Part shown: positions 33,991-42,261 of the stretch, one piece after another
Numbering within the stretch: position 1 is the first letter of the stretch
How the letters are laid out: every line of letters begins with the position of its first letter
NCBI GenBank assembly: GCA_001604105.1
Contig: LVAQ01000006.1
Location: 248,001-312,000 of the forward strand
From: Clostridiales bacterium Firm_11
GTDB lineage: Bacteria; Bacillota; Clostridia; Christensenellales; Aristaeellaceae
Length of the DNA: 64,000 nt
Direction: 5' to 3'
Program-made: the position numbers and the translations under genes
The notes under the pieces: model-generated
The model's database searches: none
Told to the model about the DNA's origin: nothing
The model's input: the letters and a program-made list of their open reading frames with translations, nothing else

Positions 33991-35502
33991 TTATGCCCAC
34001 GTGCCATCTGGCAGGATGACCACATAATCATTAGCCTGTGGAACATCGATACAGTCATGCGCACGCAGATAGTTAAGCAGCAGTTCACTTACCTCTGTCA
34101 GGTTCTCCGCTACCCGCTCACAAGCCATGTAAACATCAAAATCCCCTGCGCCCGTGGCGCGGTAATGGTTCATCACCAGTGTCAGGCTTTCTGCCTCGCC
34201 AACCGGCTCTCCGCGGTACGTAACGTTCGTCACGCGCTCCCCCATTGGTTTGCGTAGATCCATCGTATAGCGTATGCCCGAAAAATAATCATAATTATAG
34301 TGCGCTTCCTTTGGCAGGCGAAATGCGGATGCTATCGATATTTTCCCCTCCGGGTCGACCTCAAAATAGCGTGCGCACTGCTCCAGCGCCACCATAAGCT
34401 GCTTGCCAGTCACGCGCAACACAACCAGTGTGTTTGCGTACACATAACTTGCCACAACATCCCTTACGGTAACCACTTTATCAAAACCGCGTACTTCATT
34501 GCCAAGGGATGTGCAGCTCACCTGTGCCCCTGTTGCTTCCATCTGCACCATGTTAAACAAGCGGGCAATTGCTGTACCTTGCAGTGCCATAGTGAGTTTG
34601 TCCTGCGGGCGCAGCGCATGGGTCAAATGGCCGATGGGCGCATCCAGCCATTGTTGCAGTTCCGCATAAAGCTTGCTTTGCCATGGCTTCATGCTCGGCG
34701 TAATGCCCGGCGCAATCAATGCGGAAGATATGCTTCCCCGCTCATCCATCACCACACGGGCATAGGCTGTGGCATTGCTGGGTGTTTGCACCACATGCGT
34801 ACCATGATACACCGTATTTGCCACCGTCATATGCTGGTGCCCTGTTAGCAGGATATCAAAAGGAAAATCCTCACACAGTTTACAGGCGATATTCTCGCCT
34901 GTGGCACTGAGTACCCTGCCGGTTGTCAGTTCCTTCTCAAAACCGCCATGGTAGATTCCTATGAGCACATCCACTTTATCGCGCAGCGCTTCCACGGCCT
35001 TCGCAATTGCTGGATAAGGATCCTTCACCATCAAAGCGCCAAGGTTTTCCGGCTTCTCCCAGCGGTTAACCCAATCCGTTACCGCACCAATGATGCCAAC
35101 ACGCAGGCCGTTTTCCAGTACATGAATTGTATGGCTGTCAATGGGCATTGTGTTGGTCGTGTCTTGCACATTGGCGCAAAGGCAATGCGCATCAAGCCCT
35201 TTCAAATGGGCGTACATTGTATCATATCCATAATTGAAATCATGGTTGCCGAGCGTCACATAGTCATAGGCAATGTCATTCATCACGGCGGCAACCGGCA
35301 TGGGCAAATGATTGCTGTAGCAGTAGTAGGTCAAGGGGGAGCCTTGCAAGGTGTCTCCGCCATCGATAATCAGCGTATTCCCGTCCTTCGGAAAGCGCAT
35401 GGAAAGCAAGCCCATCGCGCTTTGCGCCGGGCTGATAAAGTTTGTCGGAAACACATACCCATGGGTATCCGATGTGAAATACATCGTCAAGCGATCTGCC
35501 AT
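33991..35502 (-). CDS. 5'-nucleotidase / metallophosphatase family protein, no signal peptide
   Basis: 503 residues of the UshA/5'-nucleotidase family. The metallophosphatase half has FTSDTHG, GGDTLQGSP, GNHDFNYG, IGIYHGGFE and LLTGHQHM; a 5'-nucleotidase C-terminal half follows (about 300-503). Family members are usually exported, but this one starts MADRLTMYFTSD with no signal sequence; the start at 35502 has GAGG 6 bases upstream and does not overlap phnE. It is the last gene of a Phn-type importer operon. I infer that it dephosphorylates an imported organophosphate inside the cell. Confidence 0.85.
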   Translation of the reverse strand: MADRLTMYFTSDTHGYVFPTNFISPAQSAMGLLSMRFPKDGNTLIIDGGDTLQGSPLTYYCYSNHLPMPVAAVMNDIAYDYVTLGNHDFNYGYDTMYAHLKGLDAHCLCANVQDTTNTMPIDSHTIHVLENGLRVGIIGAVTDWVNRWEKPENLGALMVKDPYPAIAKAVEALRDKVDVLIGIYHGGFEKELTTGRVLSATGENIACKLCEDFPFDILLTGHQHMTVANTVYHGTHVVQTPSNATAYARVVMDERGSISSALIAPGITPSMKPWQSKLYAELQQWLDAPIGHLTHALRPQDKLTMALQGTAIARLFNMVQMEATGAQVSCTSLGNEVRGFDKVVTVRDVVASYVYANTLVVLRVTGKQLMVALEQCARYFEVDPEGKISIASAFRLPKEAHYNYDYFSGIRYTMDLRKPMGERVTNVTYRGEPVGEAESLTLVMNHYRATGAGDFDVYMACERVAENLTEVSELLLNYLRAHDCIDVPQANDYVVILPDGTWA

Positions 35503-35503
35503 A

Positions 35504-36322
35504 TCATCCTCTTGCCAGCTTGTTACGTATACGGGTTGAAAACAGCTCAATGATCAACATCAGGATGACCATCCCGACCAGGAACGCACCCACCATGCTC
35601 CAGCGGCGGCTATTGATGCTTTGTACCAGCGCCGCGCCGATGCCGCCCGCCCCAACAATACCAAGGGTAGTGGCATCTTTGATGTTGATATCAAAGCGGT
35701 AGATAAGCGTGGAAACAAAGTTGGCGTACAGCTGGGGAAGAATGCCATAGCGTATCTTCTGGAATCGTGTGCAGCCAGCCGCATCCAAACTTTCCAGTAT
35801 CTTTGTATCCAAATCCTCAATAGCGTTGATGTACATTTTGCTGATCATCCCAATGGAGCATATGCTTTGGGTCACAACGCCGCAGAAGGGGCCTGGTCCA
35901 GTGACGCGAATCCATACCAGTGCCCATACCAGGCTTGGAATGGTGCGAATCAACAGAATAAAAGCGCGGAAGATAAACGCAGCCCATTTGGGCATAATGT
36001 TCTCCGCCGCCAAAAAACTCACAGGCACCGCAAGCAACCCGCCAATCAACGTACCTAACACAGCAATGGCGATGGTTTCAAACAGCATATACGGTACGCC
36101 TTCAGGGGTCAGGTTCCATAGCAGCGTCATATCAGGGTTAATGATACCATAAAAGATGCCGTAGGCTACTTCGCTGCCTTTGGACGCCAGTCCCTTGAAC
36201 TGAATCGCATTGCCGGACCATCCCAGAATCAGCGCTGAGCACAATACGATGATTGTATACAACCACCAGCGCCGCGGCCTGTTCTCGTACATCTCCTCTA
36301 TGGGATTGAGCACTCTTTGCAT
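35504..36322 (-). CDS. phnE: Phosphonate-type ABC transporter permease 2
   Basis: 272-residue inner-membrane permease of the PhnE/BPD family with about five or six membrane helices. The EAA-type loop is ESLDAAGCTRFQKIRYGILPQ, which contacts the ATPase. An N-terminal cytoplasmic stretch precedes the first helix. It pairs with the permease encoded upstream to form a heterodimeric channel. The gene starts 11 bases after phnE1. Its substrate is shared with PhnD. Confidence 0.92.
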   Translation of the reverse strand: MQRVLNPIEEMYENRPRRWWLYTIIVLCSALILGWSGNAIQFKGLASKGSEVAYGIFYGIINPDMTLLWNLTPEGVPYMLFETIAIAVLGTLIGGLLAVPVSFLAAENIMPKWAAFIFRAFILLIRTIPSLVWALVWIRVTGPGPFCGVVTQSICSIGMISKMYINAIEDLDTKILESLDAAGCTRFQKIRYGILPQLYANFVSTLIYRFDINIKDATTLGIVGAGGIGAALVQSINSRRWSMVGAFLVGMVILMLIIELFSTRIRNKLARG

Positions 36323-36333
36323 GCCTGTACCTC

Positions 36334-37185
36334 CTAACTGAGCTTTCTGCGCAGGTATTGGCTGGTATTCTCAATAATCAGCACCACGACAAACAGTGTT
36401 ATCAGGACTGTTCCCAATCCTTCATAATCACGCCAGCCGATGCGCTCATTGATGAGGATACCCAAGCCGCCAGCGCCCACATAACCGAGGATGGTGGCTG
36501 CTCGAATGTTGATTTCAAAGGAATAGAGGCTATGCGATAAGTAGGTCGGCAGCACCTGCGGCATCACAGCGCTCCAAAACGCTTGAAATTTGCTCGCACC
36601 CAAAGCTTCCATGGCTTCAAATGCGCCCATATCAATGGTCTCAATGCTCTCATAGAGCATTTTGGCTACAATGCCGAAGGTGAACACTGTAATGGCTACC
36701 GTACCCGCAAATGTGCCCAGTCCAAATATCAGCGCGCATATGGAAGCAATGACCAGCGTCGGCAAGGTTCGTATCACGTTGAGGATCACCCGCAGAATCG
36801 CCACCAGCCAGCCGCTTTTATTGATGTTTGTGCTCGCCATGACCGCGAAGGGCAAAGCCAGCGTAGAACCGATCACCGAACCTAACACGCTCATTTTGAT
36901 GGTGTCCAGCAACGGGTTTATCACTTTGTTCAGGTAAGACCAATCTGGATTAAATACCTTGGCAAGGATGACCGTCAGTTGATACCCTCGCCGGATAACA
37001 ATACCGATATCGAATTTTGTAACGATTACAGAGCCCCACACCACAGCCAGCATGAAGATCATAATAAGCCACGTACGGGAGCGCGGCTTTTGGACGCTCT
37101 GATCGCCCACCATGATGGTACGCGGCGGAAAAATCCTGTCAAACAAGGGTTTCCTGATCGTTTTCTCCTTCTTTTTCTTTGCCAT
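36334..37185 (-). CDS. phnE: Phosphonate-type ABC transporter permease 1
   Basis: 283-residue PhnE-family permease. The EAA loop reads EAMEALGASKFQAFWSAVMPQ, and the C-terminal part has ATILGYVGAGGLGILINERIGW, the family hallmark. It starts with a basic KKKKEKTIRKP segment, unusual in length, before the first helix. Its ATG overlaps the phnC stop (ATGA), so translation is coupled. It is followed by a second, diverged PhnE, as in many Firmicute phosphonate/phosphite clusters. Confidence 0.92.
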   Translation of the reverse strand: MAKKKKEKTIRKPLFDRIFPPRTIMVGDQSVQKPRSRTWLIMIFMLAVVWGSVIVTKFDIGIVIRRGYQLTVILAKVFNPDWSYLNKVINPLLDTIKMSVLGSVIGSTLALPFAVMASTNINKSGWLVAILRVILNVIRTLPTLVIASICALIFGLGTFAGTVAITVFTFGIVAKMLYESIETIDMGAFEAMEALGASKFQAFWSAVMPQVLPTYLSHSLYSFEINIRAATILGYVGAGGLGILINERIGWRDYEGLGTVLITLFVVVLIIENTSQYLRRKLS

Positions 37186-38021
37186 CAGCCACGTGCCTCC
37201 CTTCGGGGCACGGCGGCCTCTTCCGCCTTTGCGGCATCCTTCACGGCCATAGGCGCGGTTTGTTCGTCATTTGCTTTGGGTACAGGCGCGCCATTGTAGA
37301 TGGTGTCCAGCACTTCTTGCGTCGCCTGTTCAACGGGGCCGTCAAAGACGATTTCCCCCGCGCGGATGCCAATCACGCGCTGCGCATAATCCAGCGCCAG
37401 ATCCACATGGTGGATGTTGATGAGAATCGTGATATTCATATCTTGATTGATGCGTTTGAAATCGCTCATGACTTGATTGGCGGTAACAGGATCCAACGCT
37501 GCTACAGGCTCATCCGCAAGGATGATGCTTGGGTTTTGGTTGAGTGTGCGCGCCAGCGCTACGCGCTGCTGCTGACCGCCGGATAGCTGGTCGCATCTTG
37601 TATATGCCTTATCCAGAATGCCTACCTTTTCCAGTGCCGCAAGCGCAGAAAGTTCCTGCTTTTTCGTGAAGATGCCAAAGAGCACGCGCAGAAAGCCCAT
37701 ATCCGGCACCATGGAGGTAAGCACGTTCTTAATGACCGTGGATCGCGTTACCAGATTAAAGGATTGAAATATCATCCCGATATGTCGGCGAAAACGTCGC
37801 ATACTCTTGCCGCGCAGCGTCATCACATCCACACCGTCCACAATCACCTGCCCGGCGGTCACGTCGATCATACGGTTAATCGTGCGGATGAGCGTCGATT
37901 TTCCCGCGCCGGAAAGGCCAATGATCGCGACAAACTCACCCTGCTGGATGGTCAGGTTGACGTCTTTGAGCCCCTGAACGCCGTTAGGATAGGTTTTACC
38001 AGCATGGATGAATTCAATCAT
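37185..38021 (-). CDS. phnC: Phosphonate-type ABC transporter ATP-binding protein
   Basis: 278-residue ABC ATPase. Walker A GLSGAGKST, Q-loop, signature [15 protein letters not shown], Walker B ILADEPVAALD, and the PhnC-type NINHHVD-like INIHHVDLALDYAQRVIG. The C-terminal 30 residues, rich in A and E, are an extension. It energises import by the two PhnE permeases; the substrate may be a phosphonate, phosphite or organophosphate. Confidence 0.95.
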   Translation of the reverse strand: MIEFIHAGKTYPNGVQGLKDVNLTIQQGEFVAIIGLSGAGKSTLIRTINRMIDVTAGQVIVDGVDVMTLRGKSMRRFRRHIGMIFQSFNLVTRSTVIKNVLTSMVPDMGFLRVLFGIFTKKQELSALAALEKVGILDKAYTRCDQLSGGQQQRVALARTLNQNPSIILADEPVAALDPVTANQVMSDFKRINQDMNITILINIHHVDLALDYAQRVIGIRAGEIVFDGPVEQATQEVLDTIYNGAPVPKANDEQTAPMAVKDAAKAEEAAVPRREARG

Positions 38022-38112
38022 AAACGATGCCTCTTTACTTATTCAGGTTATTGCAATCACACTATACCATGCTTGCCATGGCGTGACAATAGCACAGAAG
38101 GGAGACGCGAAA

Positions 38113-38138
38113 GGCGGCGCGGCAAGCGCCGCACCGCC
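38113..38138 (-). promoter_or_regulatory. Stem-loop between phnD and phnC
   Basis: On the minus strand GGCGGTGCGGC and GCCGCGCCGCC pair into an 11-bp stem (one T-G pair) with loop GCTT, then TTTCG. It lies 20 bases past the phnD stop within the operon. It probably stabilises or partly terminates the transcript, so that the binding protein is made in excess over the transporter. Confidence 0.6.
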
Positions 38139-38157
38139 TCAAGAAGGAACGAATACC

Positions 38158-39201
38158 TTATTTGACGACCTCAAGCGCCTTGCGTGCGCCTTCATAATCC
38201 GCATCGGTAGCCATGGCATAACCAGTGTGGCTGTACACGGAGAAGATCTCTTTACCTTCATCAGTGTTGATGAGGTCTATCAACGCGTTTTGAATCGCGG
38301 CGATGAACTCGGGGTTGTACACCGCATCGTTTGCTTTGGTGATGGACACGGTATCGTTGTAAATGGGCTCGGTCACGCCGATGACGCTCAGTTCATTCCA
38401 GATGGATTCCTCGCGGCTCATGCCAGCCTTGCCGGTAGCATCCTGCTGATCAGCGGGCAGAATCCATGCCGCTTCATAGTCACGACGGCCATCCGCATAG
38501 CACACAATGATATCAACCGCTTCGGCAGCACCCTGCGCAAAGCTCTCACCATAGCCGCTCAGCGTAACAACATTGGTCAAATCAGCAATCTTCTTGCCTT
38601 CATAGCCGGCCATCAGCCACATGGTGGGGTAGATGTATCCAGCAGAAGAAGAGGTTTTAAGCACGGCCCAGCTCGCTTTGTCCAGGTCTTCCCACGTAAG
38701 GGTTTCCCCTGCGTTCACTTTTGCTGCCAGCTCCTTGCCGTAAGCGGAAGGCGTGGCATAGATGAGCGAGCGGTAGAAGGTGACCTGCTCATCGGTCGGC
38801 GTGGTTTTGTTAGCATCGCCGTTCCATGTGGTGGGGTCGGTGCTGTCATTGCTCAGCCCTGAACGTGTGGCGGTCAGGATGACATCCACTTCATCGCTGA
38901 AGAGCGCGTAAGTGCCGCCGGGGAGCCAGCCAAGGTCGATGGTTCCGGCAGCCATGGCTTCGCCCGTGGCTTCATAAGAGGTGCCAACGGTGATATCCAC
39001 CTCGCCGACGTCATAGCCTTGCTTAAGCAGTTCGGCCTGAAGCAGTTCCGGCAGGTTCTTGGTGCCGGTGATAATTACATCGGCATCCTTGGAGGGTACA
39101 AATTCAAGGGTAAGTTTGTCCATCTTGATAGCTTCGGCCATCGCGGATACACAGGAAACGCTCAGTACAACCACGAGCAGAAGGGCTAGCAGCTTTTTCA
39201 T
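38158..39201 (-). CDS. phnD: Phosphonate-type ABC transporter substrate-binding protein
   Basis: 347-residue PhnD-type binding protein. A signal peptide (1-23) ends with AMA before E; a cysteine at position 17 lies in SVSC, a poor lipobox. The mature domain has the PhnD pattern of a periplasmic-binding fold with WAVLKTSSSAGYIYP and the DIVCYADGRR-like segment IIVCYADGRRDYE. It starts the operon behind AGGGAGG. The ligand probably carries a phosphoryl or phosphonyl group, but its identity cannot be read from sequence. Confidence 0.92.
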   Translation of the reverse strand: MKKLLALLLVVVLSVSCVSAMAEAIKMDKLTLEFVPSKDADVIITGTKNLPELLQAELLKQGYDVGEVDITVGTSYEATGEAMAAGTIDLGWLPGGTYALFSDEVDVILTATRSGLSNDSTDPTTWNGDANKTTPTDEQVTFYRSLIYATPSAYGKELAAKVNAGETLTWEDLDKASWAVLKTSSSAGYIYPTMWLMAGYEGKKIADLTNVVTLSGYGESFAQGAAEAVDIIVCYADGRRDYEAAWILPADQQDATGKAGMSREESIWNELSVIGVTEPIYNDTVSITKANDAVYNPEFIAAIQNALIDLINTDEGKEIFSVYSHTGYAMATDADYEGARKALEVVK

Positions 39202-39360
39202 CGTTTATCCTCCCTAATGAGTGATTTCGGGCATGAATATATTGTACCGCTACATTGTTAAAATTCAGCATCGAAAAGGTTAAGAATGCAAGATGTGCAT
39301 CGCATAAGTTTAGCAGATGATGATCCAATCGCCAGCCATCTGGTGCGGGGCAGTTACCCT

Positions 39361-39927
39361 TCAACCATTGGCAATGGTAAGTTGCGATAGCGTTTTCCCT
39401 TCCTTATAACGAGCCTGGTAGATGCGCTTGCACTTCGCGTAGAGCGTGAAGAGCTTACAGGCGTTTTCTTCATCGCCATAAGCTTTCCAGCATCCAAGGC
39501 AGCGATACTGCAGCCCGTGGTGTTCCATAAAACCCTTAACATCCGCAAGCGGGTAACCTAAAAAGATCCCAATTTCGTGGGGAAAGCCCTTTGCGCCGGT
39601 AATGCGGCTTTGAAGCTGATCCAAATATCCTTCCGGCTCATGAGCATCTTGATACCCAAGCGAGCTAAGAAAGGTGTTTACTGCGCTCAGGGCAATCAGA
39701 TTGACGAGCATGGAAGGCCGGTATACGTACAGCATGCTGGCGTTGTTTTCAGCCTTCATAACACGGATTTCGACCCCCTTCTCCCGAAGGGTTTCCCGCA
39801 ACCCGGCAAGCTCAACGGTAAAAGCCTCCCCGGATGCATATCGATGCCGAAATAAACTGCCCGGTTTCTTTCTTGCCAGCGTTGCCGCACAATGGGTGAC
39901 TAAAGCGGTTTCCAGATCGTGTTGCAT
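39361..39927 (-). CDS. DUF3793 family protein
   Basis: A 188-residue cytosolic protein of the DUF3793 family, found mainly in anaerobic Firmicutes. It has the family segments FPHEIGIFLGYPLADVKGF and GCWKAYGDEENACKLF with conserved cysteines. The function is unknown; relatives often lie beside flavodoxin or iron-uptake genes, but not here. The start at 39927 is chosen because AGGAGAG lies 9 bases upstream, whereas the longer frame from 39999 has no ribosome site. Confidence 0.8.
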   Translation of the reverse strand: MQHDLETALVTHCAATLARKKPGSLFRHRYASGEAFTVELAGLRETLREKGVEIRVMKAENNASMLYVYRPSMLVNLIALSAVNTFLSSLGYQDAHEPEGYLDQLQSRITGAKGFPHEIGIFLGYPLADVKGFMEHHGLQYRCLGCWKAYGDEENACKLFTLYAKCKRIYQARYKEGKTLSQLTIANG

Positions 39928-40286
39928 TGATTCTCTCCTGTGTTCCAAATGTTTACCCCATGCCGGAGGGATGCGTTCAGCTATGCTGGAGGCCGTCACC
40001 TGCGGTAATTCACTGATAGTTTTAGGCCTCTAACCACAATAGCTTACCATGTAGCCTTTGCGCTGTCAACCAGTACCGTAAACAATCCCCATTGCTATAG
40101 GCAAGATACACAAAGCCCTCACTACTCCAATACGCGAAGCCCTCTAAACCGCATGGTAGCTGCTGATTCAAGCATGCGCACAATGGGTATTGTGTTTACG
40201 AAGGCGTTTCCATTGGCAATGGTCGCATCCGCGTGAATGAACATAGGCACTGCGTGTACATTAAACCTGCACAGAGGGGAGCCGCC
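39928..40286. other. Divergent intergenic region, DUF3793 / D-lactate dehydrogenase
   Basis: 359 bases. A possible minus-strand promoter is TTGACA (40064-40069 complement) with a 17-base spacer and a weak TAAGCT (40041-40046). No convincing plus-strand promoter for the dehydrogenase and no Rex-like box were seen. Nothing else is recognisable. Confidence 0.35.
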
Positions 40287-41324
40287 ATGAAAACCATAAC
40301 ATTCTTTGATGCAAAGCCCTACGATCGGGAATGGTTTGACCGCAGCAACCAAAGCTATCATATCCGTTATCTGGAAAGCAAACTCACGCCCAGCACTGTA
40401 CAACTGGCCGCGGGCAGTGATGCGGTGTGCGCTTTTGTCAATGATACAATCAACGCCGAAGTGATCGACGCTTTATATGCCCTGGGTGTGCGCGTGCTGG
40501 CCATGCGTTGTGCGGGGTACAGCAATGTAGATTTTGTGCATGCCTTCGATAAAATCAACGTGGTAAGGGTGCCCGCCTATTCCCCCTATGCCGTGGCGGA
40601 ACACACCATGGCGCTGCTGCTGGCTGTGAACCGCAAACTGCCGCGCGCCTACAACCGCACAAGGGATTTCAACTTTAGCCTTGTCGGGCTTACCGGCGTA
40701 GATCTTCATGGCAAAACAATCGGGGTAATCGGCACCGGAAAAATCGGAAGGACATTCATGGACATTTGCAAAGGGTTTGGCATGCGCGTGATTGCCTTTG
40801 ACGTATTTCCCGCAAAGGACGCAAACATCGAGTATGTTACGCTGGATGAACTGCTGCGGCAGAGTGATATCATCTCGCTCCATTGCCCTTTGACCGAACA
40901 AACACATCACCTGCTTGATGCCTCCGCCTTTGCGAAGATGAAGGATGGCGTTTTCCTCCTCAACACCTCGCGCGGTGCGCTGATCGACAGCACAGCGCTG
41001 CTGGACGCGCTTAACAGCGGCAAGGTGCGCGGTGCGGGGCTGGACGTGTATGAAGAAGAAGCCGATCTCTTCTTTAAGGATAACTCAGGCTTGCTGATTC
41101 AAGATGACGTGCTTGCGCTTCTGGTGTCACGCCCCAATGTGGTACTGACGGCGCATCAGGCTTTCCTGACCGAAGAAGCGCTGGAAAACATCGCGCAAAC
41201 AACACTGGCGAATCTGGACGAGTTTTTCGCGGGTGAGCCGCTGACCAATGAGATCTGTTACCAGTGCGATGAAGGCAAGGTCATCGAGGATTGCCGTAAA
41301 TGGCGCAAGGAGCGCTGTTTCTAA
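40287..41324 (+). CDS. D-2-hydroxyacid dehydrogenase, probably fermentative D-lactate dehydrogenase
   Basis: 345 residues of the D-isomer-specific 2-hydroxyacid dehydrogenase family, closest in pattern to LdhA. It has the N-terminal CAGYSNVDF loop, VPAYSPYAVAEHTMALLL, the NAD-binding GVIGTGKIGRTF, catalytic Arg in NTSRGALID, Glu in GLDVYEEEADLFF, and His in LTAHQAFLT. It would reduce pyruvate to D-lactate, another NADH outlet beside AdhE. The ATG at 40287 has GAGGGGAG upstream; the earlier ATG at 40233 has none. Confidence 0.9.
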   Translation: MKTITFFDAKPYDREWFDRSNQSYHIRYLESKLTPSTVQLAAGSDAVCAFVNDTINAEVIDALYALGVRVLAMRCAGYSNVDFVHAFDKINVVRVPAYSPYAVAEHTMALLLAVNRKLPRAYNRTRDFNFSLVGLTGVDLHGKTIGVIGTGKIGRTFMDICKGFGMRVIAFDVFPAKDANIEYVTLDELLRQSDIISLHCPLTEQTHHLLDASAFAKMKDGVFLLNTSRGALIDSTALLDALNSGKVRGAGLDVYEEEADLFFKDNSGLLIQDDVLALLVSRPNVVLTAHQAFLTEEALENIAQTTLANLDEFFAGEPLTNEICYQCDEGKVIEDCRKWRKERCF

Positions 41325-41360
41325 GGATACGATAAAACACATATACAAGGAGGAAACCCC

Positions 41361-42188
41361 ATGGATGTTTCAGTAAAACAAACCTGGCGCAAAGTAACCG
41401 TTCTTGCAAGCTTCATCATCATGGTAGCAGTCAACGCGCTCGCCAATACCCTGCCGCTAAATGGCGTCATGACTGGCGCCGTAGCAGATCGCTATCAAAA
41501 CCTCTTTACCCCCGCACCCCTTACCTTTGGCATATGGGGTGTCATCTATCTTCTATTGCTTATCTACGTTGTGTTTCAGCTCATCCCTGTGCGGGATGGC
41601 GGTGATCCGGCGCGACAGCTGTTGCTCAACAAAGTCAGCCTTTGGTTTGGTATCTCTTCGTTACTCAACGCCGGATGGATATTCGCATGGCATTATGATC
41701 AAATCCCGCTCACGATGGTATTCATGGTACTTCTGTTACTGGCGCTGATGCGAGTTGGCTGGTTGTTGCGCGCACCGCACTGCTCCCCGCGGGAAGAGAT
41801 GGCGCTGCGCCTGCCCTTTGGCGTCTACTTTGGATGGATCACCGTTGCGACCATCGCCAATGTGACGGTGCTTCTGCGCAGCCTCAACTGGGATGCATTG
41901 GGTCTCTCTGAACCCGTATGGACAGTACTGATCTTAGTGATAGGTGTATTGATTGCTTCCTTCACCATGTATCGCATCCGAAATGTCGGTTACGGGCTTG
42001 CGGTTCTGTGGGCGTTCACCGGCATTCTGATTCGCCACATATCTCCTCTGTGGTATGGCGGGCAGTATACGCAAATCATCACAGTAACCGCTGCCGCACT
42101 TGCCGTGCTGTTTGTTGCGCTGGTTATGACCGCCATACACATGCGCAAGGTTGCCGCCTGCACTATCGAAACGCCGGAAAGCAACTGA
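41361..42188 (+). CDS. TspO/MBR-like tryptophan-rich membrane protein
   Basis: 275-residue integral membrane protein with about seven to eight hydrophobic helices and many tryptophans. The segment LPLNGVMTGAVADRYQNLFTPAPLTFGIWGVIYLLL resembles the extended TspO/MBR homologues of Firmicutes. The family is implicated in porphyrin or stress-related transport, but the role of these long bacterial forms is not established. AAGGAGG precedes the ATG. It is 36 bases after the dehydrogenase gene and probably in the same transcript, which a strong terminator closes. Confidence 0.75.
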   Translation: MDVSVKQTWRKVTVLASFIIMVAVNALANTLPLNGVMTGAVADRYQNLFTPAPLTFGIWGVIYLLLLIYVVFQLIPVRDGGDPARQLLLNKVSLWFGISSLLNAGWIFAWHYDQIPLTMVFMVLLLLALMRVGWLLRAPHCSPREEMALRLPFGVYFGWITVATIANVTVLLRSLNWDALGLSEPVWTVLILVIGVLIASFTMYRIRNVGYGLAVLWAFTGILIRHISPLWYGGQYTQIITVTAAALAVLFVALVMTAIHMRKVAACTIETPESN

Positions 42189-42211
42189 AGCGGGTAACGA
42201 TTGTAAATTAG

Positions 42212-42255
42212 AAAATCCCTGCGAGGCCGTTTGGTCTCGCAGGGATTTTGGTTTT
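42212..42255. terminator. Strong bidirectional terminator
   Basis: AAAATCCCTGCGAG (42212-42225) and CTCGCAGGGATTTT (42236-42249) form a 14-bp stem with T runs on both strands (ATTTTGGTTTT on plus, ATTTTC on minus). It separates the TspO-like gene and the ABC permease gene, which converge. Confidence 0.9.
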
Positions 42256-42261
42256 CGCAGC

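Noticed and set aside
38008-38862. 284-codon plus-strand ORF opposite phnD
   Set aside because: Antisense to PhnD, whose signal peptide and fold are clear; no initiation signal.
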